Below are positions 24,412 to 32,229 of a stretch of DNA of 64,000 bases, in pieces. This DNA is from Prevotella sp. (lineage in GTDB: Bacteria; Bacteroidota; Bacteroidia; Bacteroidales; Bacteroidaceae). Each line of letters begins with the position of its first letter. Positions within the stretch are counted from its first letter, which is position 1. Below the pieces are notes generated by a model, which saw only the letters and a list, made by a program, of their open reading frames with translations, was not told where the DNA came from and ran no database searches. The stretch spans positions 62,001 through 126,000 of the forward strand of contig JAFUTI010000001.1 in the NCBI GenBank assembly GCA_017471465.1, read 5' to 3'. A program made the translations under genes and the position numbers.

Positions 24412-26589
24412 CTATTTAGCCGTGAAGCTGGTGACGCTGGTGGTGCCTGTGGCCGATGAACCAAGGTATAGCCCGTGCCAGGCAGTGGTGGCATCGGTGG
24501 GTGCCGAGGTCGACGACTTGATGGTGTACGACGAGCCGCTCTTCATGCCGGTGGCGGTAATGAAGGTGCACGTGCTGCTGATGGCTGCCGGTAACTGGAA
24601 GGTCACGAGGTTCTTGCCCGAGGCGTCGGCAAGGGTGTTGTAGACGTTGGCCTTGAAACTGACGCTGCCAGGGAACGAGTAGCCCTGGGCGGCACCGGTG
24701 ATGGTGCCCGTGGCGCTGCTCTGCTTGCCGCCGGCGCCGATGGCGATGCCCGTGCCGGTAATCTGTATGTAGTTGTTGTTGTCGCAGTCGAAGGCTTCGT
24801 CGGGGTCGCCCTTGGTCTGGTAGGCGAGGACGGCTCCGTCGCCAATGGTGATAGCACCCGTGGTGCCGGCGTTGCTGTCGATGGCATCGTTGCCGGTGGA
24901 GTAGCAGACGGTAGCGCCGCCGTTGAAGGTGATCTTTCCGGCTGAGTTGATGCAGTCGTCGTAGCACTTCAGGTAGTGCTTGCCGCCGCGGATGTCGACA
25001 CTGGTCTTCGACTCCAAGCCCTCAGCACCGCTGGTCGACGTGCTGACGGTGGTCTCGCCGCCGTAGATGATGATGGCGCAGATAGCCTTGATAGCCTTGG
25101 CCGATGACGATGAGCTGGCAGAGCCCGTCTGTGTGACAGTCAGCGTGGGGCCGCTGCCGTCGCTCTTGCCTTGGGTGTAGGAGCCGGTGATGTTCGTCCA
25201 CGACGAGCCGCCACCCATGCCGCCGCCACCGCCGCCGGGGTTGAAGCCGCCACCACCGCCAGAACCGCCGCCGGGAGCACGCCATCCGCCGCCACCGCCG
25301 CTGCTGGTCGACTGTGTACCGTCGCCACAGCGGATGGCCTTTGAGGCATTGCCACTCATGGTGATGCTGATGGTGCCGGCGGTCAGCGCCATGTTGAGGG
25401 CCTTCAGACCCTTGGCACCTTTGACATCGCTCGAGATGGTGGCGGGAGTAGCGCTGTTGTTGATGGTCAGCGTGCCGCCGTTGGTCTCAATGTCGTAGGC
25501 CTTGACACCGCGTCCGGCCGAACCCTTGATAGTCATGCTGATGGTACCGCCGTTCTGGACGAACTTGCCGGCGCCGATGCCTGCCACGTAGGACGGGTCG
25601 CTGGAGTCGCTGGTGTCGACGCTGCCGCTGGCATTGATGGTTAGCGTGCCGTCGTTGACGTAGGCGATGCTGTCGGCCTTAAGCCCCTTGGCGCCGGCAG
25701 CCGTCGTGGTGATACTGAGGGTGCCGCCGTCGATGTAGATGTTACCAGTGTCCTCGTCCTCATGGTCGTCGGTGGCGGTATAGGTCGTGCCGTCGATGTC
25801 GCATTGTATGCCGTCGTCGCCTGTACCGCTGATGGTGACGTTGCCGCTCTTCATCTGGAAGTAGCCGTTGCAGTTGATGCCGTCGCCAACGGCTGATAGT
25901 ATGTTCAGCGTCAGGTTCTTGATGGTAATGTAGTCGCCGCTCTTGATACCGTGTTTCGTGTTGCCGTAGACGGTCAGCGAGCCGCCGCCCTGCAGTTGTA
26001 TCTGGCCCTTGGAGTAGAGGCAGCCCGTCTGCGAACCGCTGGCGCCGTCGGTCAGCGTGTTCACCGTCTCTTTCTTGGCACTGATCTGTATGCGCTTCTT
26101 GTTGCTGATGCTGATGGCGGCGCCGCTGGGGTTGGTTAGCGTGATGCCAGCCAGCTGGATGGTACACTTGTAGCTGCCGCCGAGTGTCAGTGAACCGTCT
26201 GTCGACGTGCCGCTCAGCGAGTAGGTAATCTCGTCGCCGTCAATGTCGGAAGTGTTTGTCTGCTCTATGCTGACGTGGGCACCGCTGACGGAGGCCTTCA
26301 CGTAGGGTGCCACGTTGCCGGCGATGACGACGGCTGCCGACGTGCCGTTGTAGCTGATGCCGACGGTATTGTTGCTGACGACAGTCTCGTCGACGGCAAT
26401 CTTCGTTATGTCACTCACGTTGAACGACTTACCCTGTATGGTCAGCGTCTGGCCGCTGTCTGTATAGGTCATGTCGTCGCCGTTGGCAGCGAAGGCGTAG
26501 GTGACGTTGCCCTGCACGACGTTCAGTGTCTGCGCCTGGGCAGCTATGCTGGCTGCTGCCAGCGCTATGGTTAATAGTACGTGTCTCAT
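24412..26589 (-). CDS. Secreted carbohydrate-binding beta-helix protein with Gly-rich insert
   Basis: Exported 725-residue protein (signal MRHVLLTIALAAASIAAQAQ). It belongs to the carbohydrate-binding domain family typified by Cthe_2159, a calcium- and polysaccharide-binding parallel beta-helix. Rungs such as GNTKHGIKSGDYITIKNLTL, GDGINCNGYFQMKSGNVTI and GDDGIQCDIDG repeat the GD(D/G)GI..N/D pattern, and DHEDEDTGNIYI is a likely Ca-binding loop. An insert of roughly 40 residues near 430-470 is almost entirely Gly with a few Ser/Pro/Trp. No sorting tail is seen at the end. Its start overlaps the previous stop (ATGA), and the histidine kinase follows at 6 bp. Confidence 0.85.
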   Translation of the reverse strand: MRHVLLTIALAAASIAAQAQTLNVVQGNVTYAFAANGDDMTYTDSGQTLTIQGKSFNVSDITKIAVDETVVSNNTVGISYNGTSAAVVIAGNVAPYVKASVSGAHVSIEQTNTSDIDGDEITYSLSGTSTDGSLTLGGSYKCTIQLAGITLTNPSGAAISISNKKRIQISAKKETVNTLTDGASGSQTGCLYSKGQIQLQGGGSLTVYGNTKHGIKSGDYITIKNLTLNILSAVGDGINCNGYFQMKSGNVTISGTGDDGIQCDIDGTTYTATDDHEDEDTGNIYIDGGTLSITTTAAGAKGLKADSIAYVNDGTLTINASGSVDTSDSSDPSYVAGIGAGKFVQNGGTISMTIKGSAGRGVKAYDIETNGGTLTINNSATPATISSDVKGAKGLKALNMALTAGTISITMSGNASKAIRCGDGTQSTSSGGGGGWRAPGGGSGGGGGFNPGGGGGGMGGGSSWTNITGSYTQGKSDGSGPTLTVTQTGSASSSSSAKAIKAICAIIIYGGETTVSTSTSGAEGLESKTSVDIRGGKHYLKCYDDCINSAGKITFNGGATVCYSTGNDAIDSNAGTTGAITIGDGAVLAYQTKGDPDEAFDCDNNNYIQITGTGIAIGAGGKQSSATGTITGAAQGYSFPGSVSFKANVYNTLADASGKNLVTFQLPAAISSTCTFITATGMKSGSSYTIKSSTSAPTDATTAWHGLYLGSSATGTTSVTSFTAK

Positions 26590-27572
26590 CTGATGATTCT
26601 TTTGGTGGTGGTGTTTCCGTTCTTGAAGATATAGAGCCCAGGCTTCGTGATGGTGGTCCGGCGCCCTTGCAGGTCGTAGACCTCCGTGCCAGCCGTGCTT
26701 TCTTCGCTGCTGATACCCTCGATGCTCGTGGCCGCCGACGTGTCGCTGGTGTCGAAGTTCTGAGTGCCGCCGCTGTAGTTGATGCTACCGTCGGTCTTGA
26801 TAGCCTTGCCGCCGTAGCCGCTGATGCTGAGTGTGCCGCCTGTCATGTAGAAGTTGCCCGTGTCCTCGTCCTCATGGTCGGTGGTGGCGCCGGTCGACGA
26901 AGTACCGTCGAGCTCTACCTGTATGCCGTCGTCGGTAGCACCAGTAATCGTCACATTGCCGCTCTCCATAAGGAAGTATTCTTTACAATGGATGGCGTCC
27001 TTCTGGGCAGCGGTGATGTTCAGTGTCAGGTTCTTTACCTCGATGTATTCCTTGCTGTAGATGGCGTGCTTCGAGTTGCCTGCGACGTTGAGCGTGCCCT
27101 TGCCTTTCAACTTGGTGTGGCCCTTGCTGTGGAAACAGCCGTTATAGGTTTCGTTGGCACCGTCGCTCAGCGTGTTGACGGTGCCATTCTTGGCGCTGAC
27201 GGCTATGCGCTTGCCGTCCTGGATGTTGATGGCAGGGCCAGAGGGGTTGGTCAGCGTCAGCCCTTTCAGCTCGACGGTGGCCTTGAACGAGCCTTCCATA
27301 TAGAACTCGCCGTCAGTGGACGAGCCGCTCAGAACGTAGATGATCTCACCGTCCTCGTTGTCGCTCGTGGCATCGACGCCGGCAAAGGTTGCACTCTGCA
27401 CTATCTTGACGTGTGATGACGTGCCGCTGCTGACGGTGACATAGCTGCTGATGTTGCTGGCTACAGTGACGGAGGCGCTGCTGCCGTTATAGACGATTTC
27501 AACGGTATTGTTGTCGATGGCGCTGGCGTTGATGGCTAAAGCCAGGGCCATAATGGAGAGAAGCTTTTTCAT
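26586..27572 (-). CDS. Secreted carbohydrate-binding beta-helix protein with sorting-like tail
   Basis: Paralogue of the neighbouring 725-aa protein, 328 residues, with a signal peptide (MKKLLSIMALALAINASA). Shared features are NSKHAIYSKEYIEVKNLTL, KDAIHCKEYFLMESGNVTI, DDGIQVELDG and DHEDEDTGNFYMTGG. The C-terminus, EVYDLQGRRTTITKPGLYIF with basic end, resembles type IX sorting tails. Its start overlaps the previous gene by ATGA and its stop overlaps the next gene the same way, so three genes are translationally coupled. Polysaccharide binding is inferred from family membership. Confidence 0.84.
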   Translation of the reverse strand: MKKLLSIMALALAINASAIDNNTVEIVYNGSSASVTVASNISSYVTVSSGTSSHVKIVQSATFAGVDATSDNEDGEIIYVLSGSSTDGEFYMEGSFKATVELKGLTLTNPSGPAINIQDGKRIAVSAKNGTVNTLSDGANETYNGCFHSKGHTKLKGKGTLNVAGNSKHAIYSKEYIEVKNLTLNITAAQKDAIHCKEYFLMESGNVTITGATDDGIQVELDGTSSTGATTDHEDEDTGNFYMTGGTLSISGYGGKAIKTDGSINYSGGTQNFDTSDTSAATSIEGISSEESTAGTEVYDLQGRRTTITKPGLYIFKNGNTTTKRIIR

Positions 27573-27955
27573 TTGACTGTAATTTTACGGGTTTTACCAT
27601 TTTCCTTGACGATGTAGACGCCCTTCTGCAAATTGCCTGTTGTGACTCTGCGGCCGTTAAGGTCGTACACCTCTGCGGCGTTGCCAGTCTCTGCAACGGT
27701 GGTCTCAATACCAGTAGCCTCCTTGGTGTTTGAGAAATACATACGGCTGACCTCGCTCAGCGTGAACGTTGCCGTCTCGCTGCCGTTGGTGGCGGTGAGC
27801 TGTGTGTCTGTGTAGGTGATGCTTAGTCCCATGGCGGTCAGCGAGTGTGCCGTACCGTCGTTTTTCTCAATTGTCAGGTATTGGTAGTCAGCAGCCTGTG
27901 CTGCCAGCGTTCCCGACAATAACAGGGCCATTAATGTTGGAAGTTTCATAGTCAC
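27569..27955 (-). CDS. Small secreted protein with sorting-like tail
   Basis: Exported 128-residue protein (signal MKLPTLMALLLSGTLAAQA; the ATG two codons upstream is also possible). The middle, YLTIEKNDGTAHSLTAMGLS then FTLSEVSRMYFSN, resembles the short N-terminal module of the 725-aa neighbour (FNVSDITKI). The end is EVYDLNGRRVTTGNLQKGVY plus a basic tail. It is little more than an N-terminal module fused to a sorting tail. It is coupled to the next gene by an ATGA overlap. The function is unknown. Confidence 0.75.
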   Translation of the reverse strand: MTMKLPTLMALLLSGTLAAQAADYQYLTIEKNDGTAHSLTAMGLSITYTDTQLTATNGSETATFTLSEVSRMYFSNTKEATGIETTVAETGNAAEVYDLNGRRVTTGNLQKGVYIVKENGKTRKITVK

Positions 27956-27991
27956 TATTGTTTACTTGTTTATTTATTACCTTATTCTATA

Positions 27992-29575
27992 TTACCAACG
28001 TCCGCCATGACCGCCACCGCCAGGACCGCCACCCATGCCGTTGCCGCCTGTGTAGGACGAGAGCGAAACGCTGGAACCGCCGCTGACGGTACCGCCGACA
28101 TAGCCCATGCCGAAGAAACAGGAGGAACCGCCGCTGATGCTGACGCCTGACGTGAGGGCGGGGGTGGAAGATGTAGATACCACCAAGGGGGAACCACCAC
28201 CCGACGGGGTCGTGAAGGCAAAGGCCAGATTATCGCCGTTGTAGAGCGCATACCACGTGTTAGGACTCCACGATGATGACTGGTAGCACGACTGGGTGAG
28301 ACTGGCGCCTGACTCCAGACCGCCTACAGCTACGATAGTGCCGCCTGTGACGTACAGCTTGTAGCCGCCTTCGGTATTGGCATCGATAGCTAGTTCGGGT
28401 GATGTGGTGCCGATGGCATAGACCAGCCCGCCGTTGATATAGAAGTTGCCGTTGGCGTCGAGTCCGTCGTTTCCGGTGGAGTAACCCATGACGCAGCCGC
28501 CGTTGATAGTGAAGGTCGACGCTGAGTTGATGGCATCGTCGCTGCCAACGGCACAGACCGTTCCGCCGTTGATTTCGATAGTGGTCTTCGCCTCAATAGC
28601 CTCACTCGTCTTTGAATAGGCCCTTACCTCGCCACCGTTCTGTACGTAGGCGGAGTCGCACTTAATGGCTTTCGCACGCTTCACGTCGCCGTCTTCAATG
28701 CCGTTGCCGCCGGTGGCAATGACGATGGTGCGGCCACCGTTGACGAGGATGTTACTTTCGCAATTGATGCCTTTGGCGCCGTTAGCCGACACTTCGACGT
28801 TCAGGATGCCGCCGTTGATGTAAATGCCGTCATTGGCCTTCACACCGTGGTTCGCCGTCGACTTGGCGTAGATGTTCGTACCGTTGCGCAGGACAATATA
28901 GTCAGCACAATGAATGGCATTGTTGTAGTTGCCATAGACTTCCAGCGAGCCGTTGCCGTTCATCAGCAGTTTGCCCTTGCAGTAGAGGGCGCCCTTGTGG
29001 TCGTTCTGCGACGACGTGCCATCGGTAAGCGTGCTGCTGCCGCTCAGAACGAGATATGCCCGCTTACTGCTGAGCAGGTTGAGGGCTGCTGAGTCGGGGT
29101 TGGTGATGCTGACGCTGTTCAGCTTGACTTCGTATTTCTTGTCGCCGACGACGGTGAACGAGCCGTTTGTTGTAGAACCGCTCACCACGTAGCAGACGGA
29201 CTTCGTTGAACCGTGGTTGGCTGTCACGTGTCCGCCGTTGACGGTAACGTTAACACCGTTCTCGGTCTTGGCTACAGGGTTAGACAGGTCGATGGCAACC
29301 TCCGTTGTAAATGAGTTGTTGGCGAGGTTGTCTTCTGAGTCGGGGAAATACTCGGCAACAGTCGTTGAAGGTTCTGCTGTCGTCTTGTCTATATCGATGC
29401 TGAAGGTTGGCGCGCTGGAGGTGTTGCTGGCACTTCCGTTGTTGAAGCCGTTACTGTTGCCGTAACCGTAGCCGCTATTGTCGGTGCTGAAGGGATCGTC
29501 GGCTGAACAGCATTGCAGGATGACAGCTGATACTGTCACCACTAAGAGAATCATTATCTTTTTCATCGTTGTCAT
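27992..29575 (-). CDS. Carbohydrate-binding beta-helix lipoprotein with Gly-rich C-terminus
   Basis: First gene of the six-gene operon. Lipoprotein of about 527 residues: signal peptide, then AVILQCCSADD with the lipobox Cys. Same carbohydrate-binding family as the 725- and 328-aa proteins, with rungs GNYNNAIHCADYIVLRNGT, NHGVKANDGIYINGGILNV and DDAINSASTFTINGGCVMGY. The C-terminus ends in a Gly-rich stretch (GGNGMGGGPGGGGHGGRW). The ATG at 29575 (or 29566) suits the -7 box TATCTTTGC at 29598-29606. A longer frame to 29629 would start upstream of that box. Confidence 0.82.
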   Translation of the reverse strand: MTTMKKIMILLVVTVSAVILQCCSADDPFSTDNSGYGYGNSNGFNNGSASNTSSAPTFSIDIDKTTAEPSTTVAEYFPDSEDNLANNSFTTEVAIDLSNPVAKTENGVNVTVNGGHVTANHGSTKSVCYVVSGSTTNGSFTVVGDKKYEVKLNSVSITNPDSAALNLLSSKRAYLVLSGSSTLTDGTSSQNDHKGALYCKGKLLMNGNGSLEVYGNYNNAIHCADYIVLRNGTNIYAKSTANHGVKANDGIYINGGILNVEVSANGAKGINCESNILVNGGRTIVIATGGNGIEDGDVKRAKAIKCDSAYVQNGGEVRAYSKTSEAIEAKTTIEINGGTVCAVGSDDAINSASTFTINGGCVMGYSTGNDGLDANGNFYINGGLVYAIGTTSPELAIDANTEGGYKLYVTGGTIVAVGGLESGASLTQSCYQSSSWSPNTWYALYNGDNLAFAFTTPSGGGSPLVVSTSSTPALTSGVSISGGSSCFFGMGYVGGTVSGGSSVSLSSYTGGNGMGGGPGGGGHGGRW

Positions 29576-29597
29576 TTTTTTTGTTCGTTTTATTGAT

Positions 29598-29606
29598 GCA
29601 AAGATA
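29598..29606 (-). promoter_or_regulatory. Promoter -7 box of the beta-helix/LytTR operon
   Basis: TATCTTTGC on the minus strand, 22 bases from the first ATG. No other consensus box was seen between the six genes, so this may drive them all. Confidence 0.6.
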
Positions 29607-29619
29607 ATGTAATACAATA

Positions 29620-29657
29620 AACGGGGCAAATCCGTTCAACGAACGCCCCGTTTTTTT
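29620..29657. terminator. Hairpin downstream of the Ala-rich lipoprotein gene
   Basis: AACGGGGC (29620-29627) pairs with GCCCCGTT (29645-29652). A T7 run follows on the plus strand and TTTATT on the minus strand. By position it should end the minus-strand transcript from 29687, although its better T-tract faces the other way. Confidence 0.6.
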
Positions 29658-29686
29658 CAGTAAACCGTTGGGCTTTTGCCAACAAT

Positions 29687-30262
29687 TTAAATGCCCAGAG
29701 CTTTCTTGGCCTCGTTGGCAGCATCATCGGCGGCTTTCTTGGCCTCGTTGACAGCATCATCGGCGGCTTTATTGGCAGCGTTGACAGCATCATCGGCGGC
29801 TTTATTGGCAGCGTCGCCAACTTCCTGCGCTCCGCTGAGGGTACTCTTCAGACCTGAGATGATAGCGTCGGCAGGAGCAGCAGTCAGGGCGTTGACAGCG
29901 GCCTGTATGGCAGTGTTGTTGCCAGCTACGGCCTTGATCTTGTCAGCATTCTCCTTCAGGAAGCTCTGAACCTGGGTTACATACTCCTTGGCAGCGTCAG
30001 GGTTTTCTGCCAGAATCTCTGCTACCTTGGCCTGTACGGTCGCAATGGCCTGCTGCAGCTTGCTGGCATCCTTGGCTTCAATCTGCTCTGCCAGCTTGGT
30101 GGTAGCCTGGTTGATGGCGGCCTCTACATCAGAAGCTGCGATGGTTGAGTCAGCAACGATAGTGGAATCATTGTCAGCAGGGGCTGCGCCCTGGGTCTTG
30201 TTGCCACAAGAAGCGAAACAGATGACTGCGGCGGTCATCATCAAAAACATTACTTTTTTCAT
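29687..30262 (-). CDS. Ala-rich lipoprotein with LEA-like 11-residue repeats
   Basis: Predicted lipoprotein of 191 residues (signal ends VICFASCGNK). The mature part is Ala/Asp/Lys/Asn-rich and predicted entirely helical. The last 40 residues consist of an 11-residue unit, NKAADDAVNAA and variants, repeated about three and a half times, encoded by 33-nt repeats. Such 11-mers are typical of LEA-like and apolipoprotein-like amphipathic helices. A -7 box TAAATTTGC lies at 30317-30325 on the minus strand. No enzymatic function is suggested; a stress-protective or envelope-spacer role is speculation. Confidence 0.8.
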   Translation of the reverse strand: MKKVMFLMMTAAVICFASCGNKTQGAAPADNDSTIVADSTIAASDVEAAINQATTKLAEQIEAKDASKLQQAIATVQAKVAEILAENPDAAKEYVTQVQSFLKENADKIKAVAGNNTAIQAAVNALTAAPADAIISGLKSTLSGAQEVGDAANKAADDAVNAANKAADDAVNEAKKAADDAANEAKKALGI

Positions 30263-30377
30263 CGTTTTTTTATCGTTTATATGATTGTTTTTTAGTCAGA
30301 GACTTGATTTACGTCGGCAAATTTAGCACTTTTTTAATTACGTGGTGCTTTTCTTTTGTGCTTTTTAACTTTTTTCT

Positions 30378-30386
30378 TACTTTTGC
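30378..30386 (+). promoter_or_regulatory. Promoter -7 box of sulP-type gene
   Basis: TACTTTTGC, 45 bases upstream of the ATG at 30431. Confidence 0.55.
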
Positions 30387-30430
30387 AGCCTGTTTTCATT
30401 ATTTCAGGTATTAGTTTAGGTATTAGTAAG

Positions 30431-32128
30431 ATGACAAAATCATTAGAGTTTAAGCCGCAGTTGTTTGAGACGTTACGCCACTATAGTAAGAAGCAGTTCA
30501 CCACCGACCTTATGGCAGGCATTATCGTGGGTATCGTTGCCCTGCCGCTGGCCATTGCCTTCGGTATTGCATCGGGCGTGACACCAGAGAAAGGCATCAT
30601 TACCGCTATCGTTGCCGGATTCCTTGTTTCCGTCTTAGGGGGTTCCAAAGTGCAGATAGGTGGTCCTACGGGTGCGTTCATTATTATTATATATGGTATC
30701 ATCCAGCAGTACGGATTTGAAGGACTCACCATTGCCACGCTTATGGCAGGTGTCTTCCTTGTCATGTTTGGCATCTTGCATCTGGGTACGATCATCAAGT
30801 ATATTCCTTACCCCATTGTCGTCGGTTTTACGAGCGGTATCGCCCTGACCATCTTTACTACGCAGATCAAGGACCTGCTGGGTCTGACAATGGAGAGTGA
30901 CCCTAGCGACTTTATTGAGAAGTGGATAGCATATATCGGCTCTTTCTCTACTATCGACTGGTGGAGCACTGGCATCGGACTTGGCTCTGTTGTGCTTATT
31001 GCCCTGTGGCCGAGGGTTACGCGCCAATCAGCATTGTCGAAGTTGCCAGGCTCACTCATTGCCATTGTTGTCATGACTGTTGCCGCCTTGCTGCTGAAAC
31101 AGTACGCCGGTGTGACGACTATCGAGACCATCGGCGACCGCTTCTCTATCTCAAACGTGTTGCCGGAGGCACAGATGCCGCAACTGTCATGGGAGGTCAT
31201 TAAAGGGCTGGTGTCGCCAGCCATCACCATTGCCATCCTCGGTGCCATCGAGTCGCTGCTCTCGGCTACGGTAGCCGACGGTGTCATAGGCGCCCGCCAT
31301 TCGTCTAATACCGAGCTGATAGCCCAGGGTGTGGCCAACTTGGCCTCGCCACTCTTTGGCGGTATTCCTGCCACAGGTGCCATTGCCCGCACCATGACCA
31401 ACATCAATAATGGCGGACGTACGCCGGTAGCCGGTATCGTCCATGCTGCTGTACTGCTGCTCATCTTCCTCTTTCTCATGCCTCTGGCGCAGTATATCCC
31501 TATGGCCTGTCTGGCTGGTGTACTCGTCATCGTGAGCTATGGCATGAGCGGATGGCGTTCGTTCTCCAGCATTATGAAGAACCCCAAGAGCGATGTCATT
31601 GTCCTCTGGGTGACGTTCCTGCTGACAGTCATCTTCGACCTTACCATTGCCATCGAGGTGGGACTTATCTGCGCCTGTCTGCTCTTCATGCGTCGTATGG
31701 CTGAGACGACCGATGTCAAGGTCATCAGCGACGAGATCGACCCTGCCGAGGAGGAAAGCGACTTCCAGCTGGGCAACCTTGAACACCTCACCATTCCTGA
31801 GGGCGTAGAGGTCTACGAGATCAACGGTCCCTACTTCTTCGGTGCCGGTAATAAGTTCGAGGAGATTATGGGCGCTTTGGGACACGGACGCCCCAAAGTG
31901 CGTATCATCCGTATGCGTAAGGTGCCCTTCGTCGATTCCACGGGTATCCACAACCTTACGAACCTCTGCCTGATGTCGCAGAAAGAGGGCATTCAAGTCG
32001 TACTGTCGGGTGTTAACGAACAAGTACAGGCTGTGCTCCACAAGGCGAAGTTCGACGAGCTTGTCGGTGCAGAAAACATCTGTTCGCATATCAATATCGC
32101 CCTCGACCGTGCCCGTCAGATTCTCTGA
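30431..32128 (+). CDS. SulP/SLC26-type anion transporter with STAS domain
   Basis: Inner-membrane anion transporter (sulfate, bicarbonate or other anions; substrate not determinable). It has 565 residues. The membrane part contains DLMAGIIVGIVALPLAIAFGIASGVTPEKG and GPTGAFIIIIYGI, the SulP signatures, with about 10-14 helices. The C-terminal cytoplasmic STAS domain contains VEVYEINGPYFFGAGNKFEE and FVDSTGIHNLTNL. The ATG at 30431 was preferred because the longer frame begins before the promoter. It is a single-gene unit. Confidence 0.93.
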   Translation: MTKSLEFKPQLFETLRHYSKKQFTTDLMAGIIVGIVALPLAIAFGIASGVTPEKGIITAIVAGFLVSVLGGSKVQIGGPTGAFIIIIYGIIQQYGFEGLTIATLMAGVFLVMFGILHLGTIIKYIPYPIVVGFTSGIALTIFTTQIKDLLGLTMESDPSDFIEKWIAYIGSFSTIDWWSTGIGLGSVVLIALWPRVTRQSALSKLPGSLIAIVVMTVAALLLKQYAGVTTIETIGDRFSISNVLPEAQMPQLSWEVIKGLVSPAITIAILGAIESLLSATVADGVIGARHSSNTELIAQGVANLASPLFGGIPATGAIARTMTNINNGGRTPVAGIVHAAVLLLIFLFLMPLAQYIPMACLAGVLVIVSYGMSGWRSFSSIMKNPKSDVIVLWVTFLLTVIFDLTIAIEVGLICACLLFMRRMAETTDVKVISDEIDPAEEESDFQLGNLEHLTIPEGVEVYEINGPYFFGAGNKFEEIMGALGHGRPKVRIIRMRKVPFVDSTGIHNLTNLCLMSQKEGIQVVLSGVNEQVQAVLHKAKFDELVGAENICSHINIALDRARQIL

Positions 32129-32165
32129 TAGTGAATACGAATAATCGTAAAAAAGTGTCAGATTA

Positions 32166-32198
32166 TTTGTCTTTGTGGGAAAGAATTTGTATATTTGC
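32166..32198 (+). promoter_or_regulatory. Promoter of GH128-like gene
   Basis: TTTG at 32166-32169 and TATATTTGC at 32190-32198 are 20 bases apart; the ATG is at 32230. Confidence 0.7.
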
Positions 32199-32229
32199 GC
32201 CATATTTCTGATTACTAACCCACAGAACA

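Noticed and set aside
26526-27416. Plus-strand open frame of 296 codons
   Set aside because: It is antisense to the beta-helix gene; its Val/Gly/Ala/Asp-rich composition is the expected shadow of biased Ser/Thr/Gly/Asp codons.
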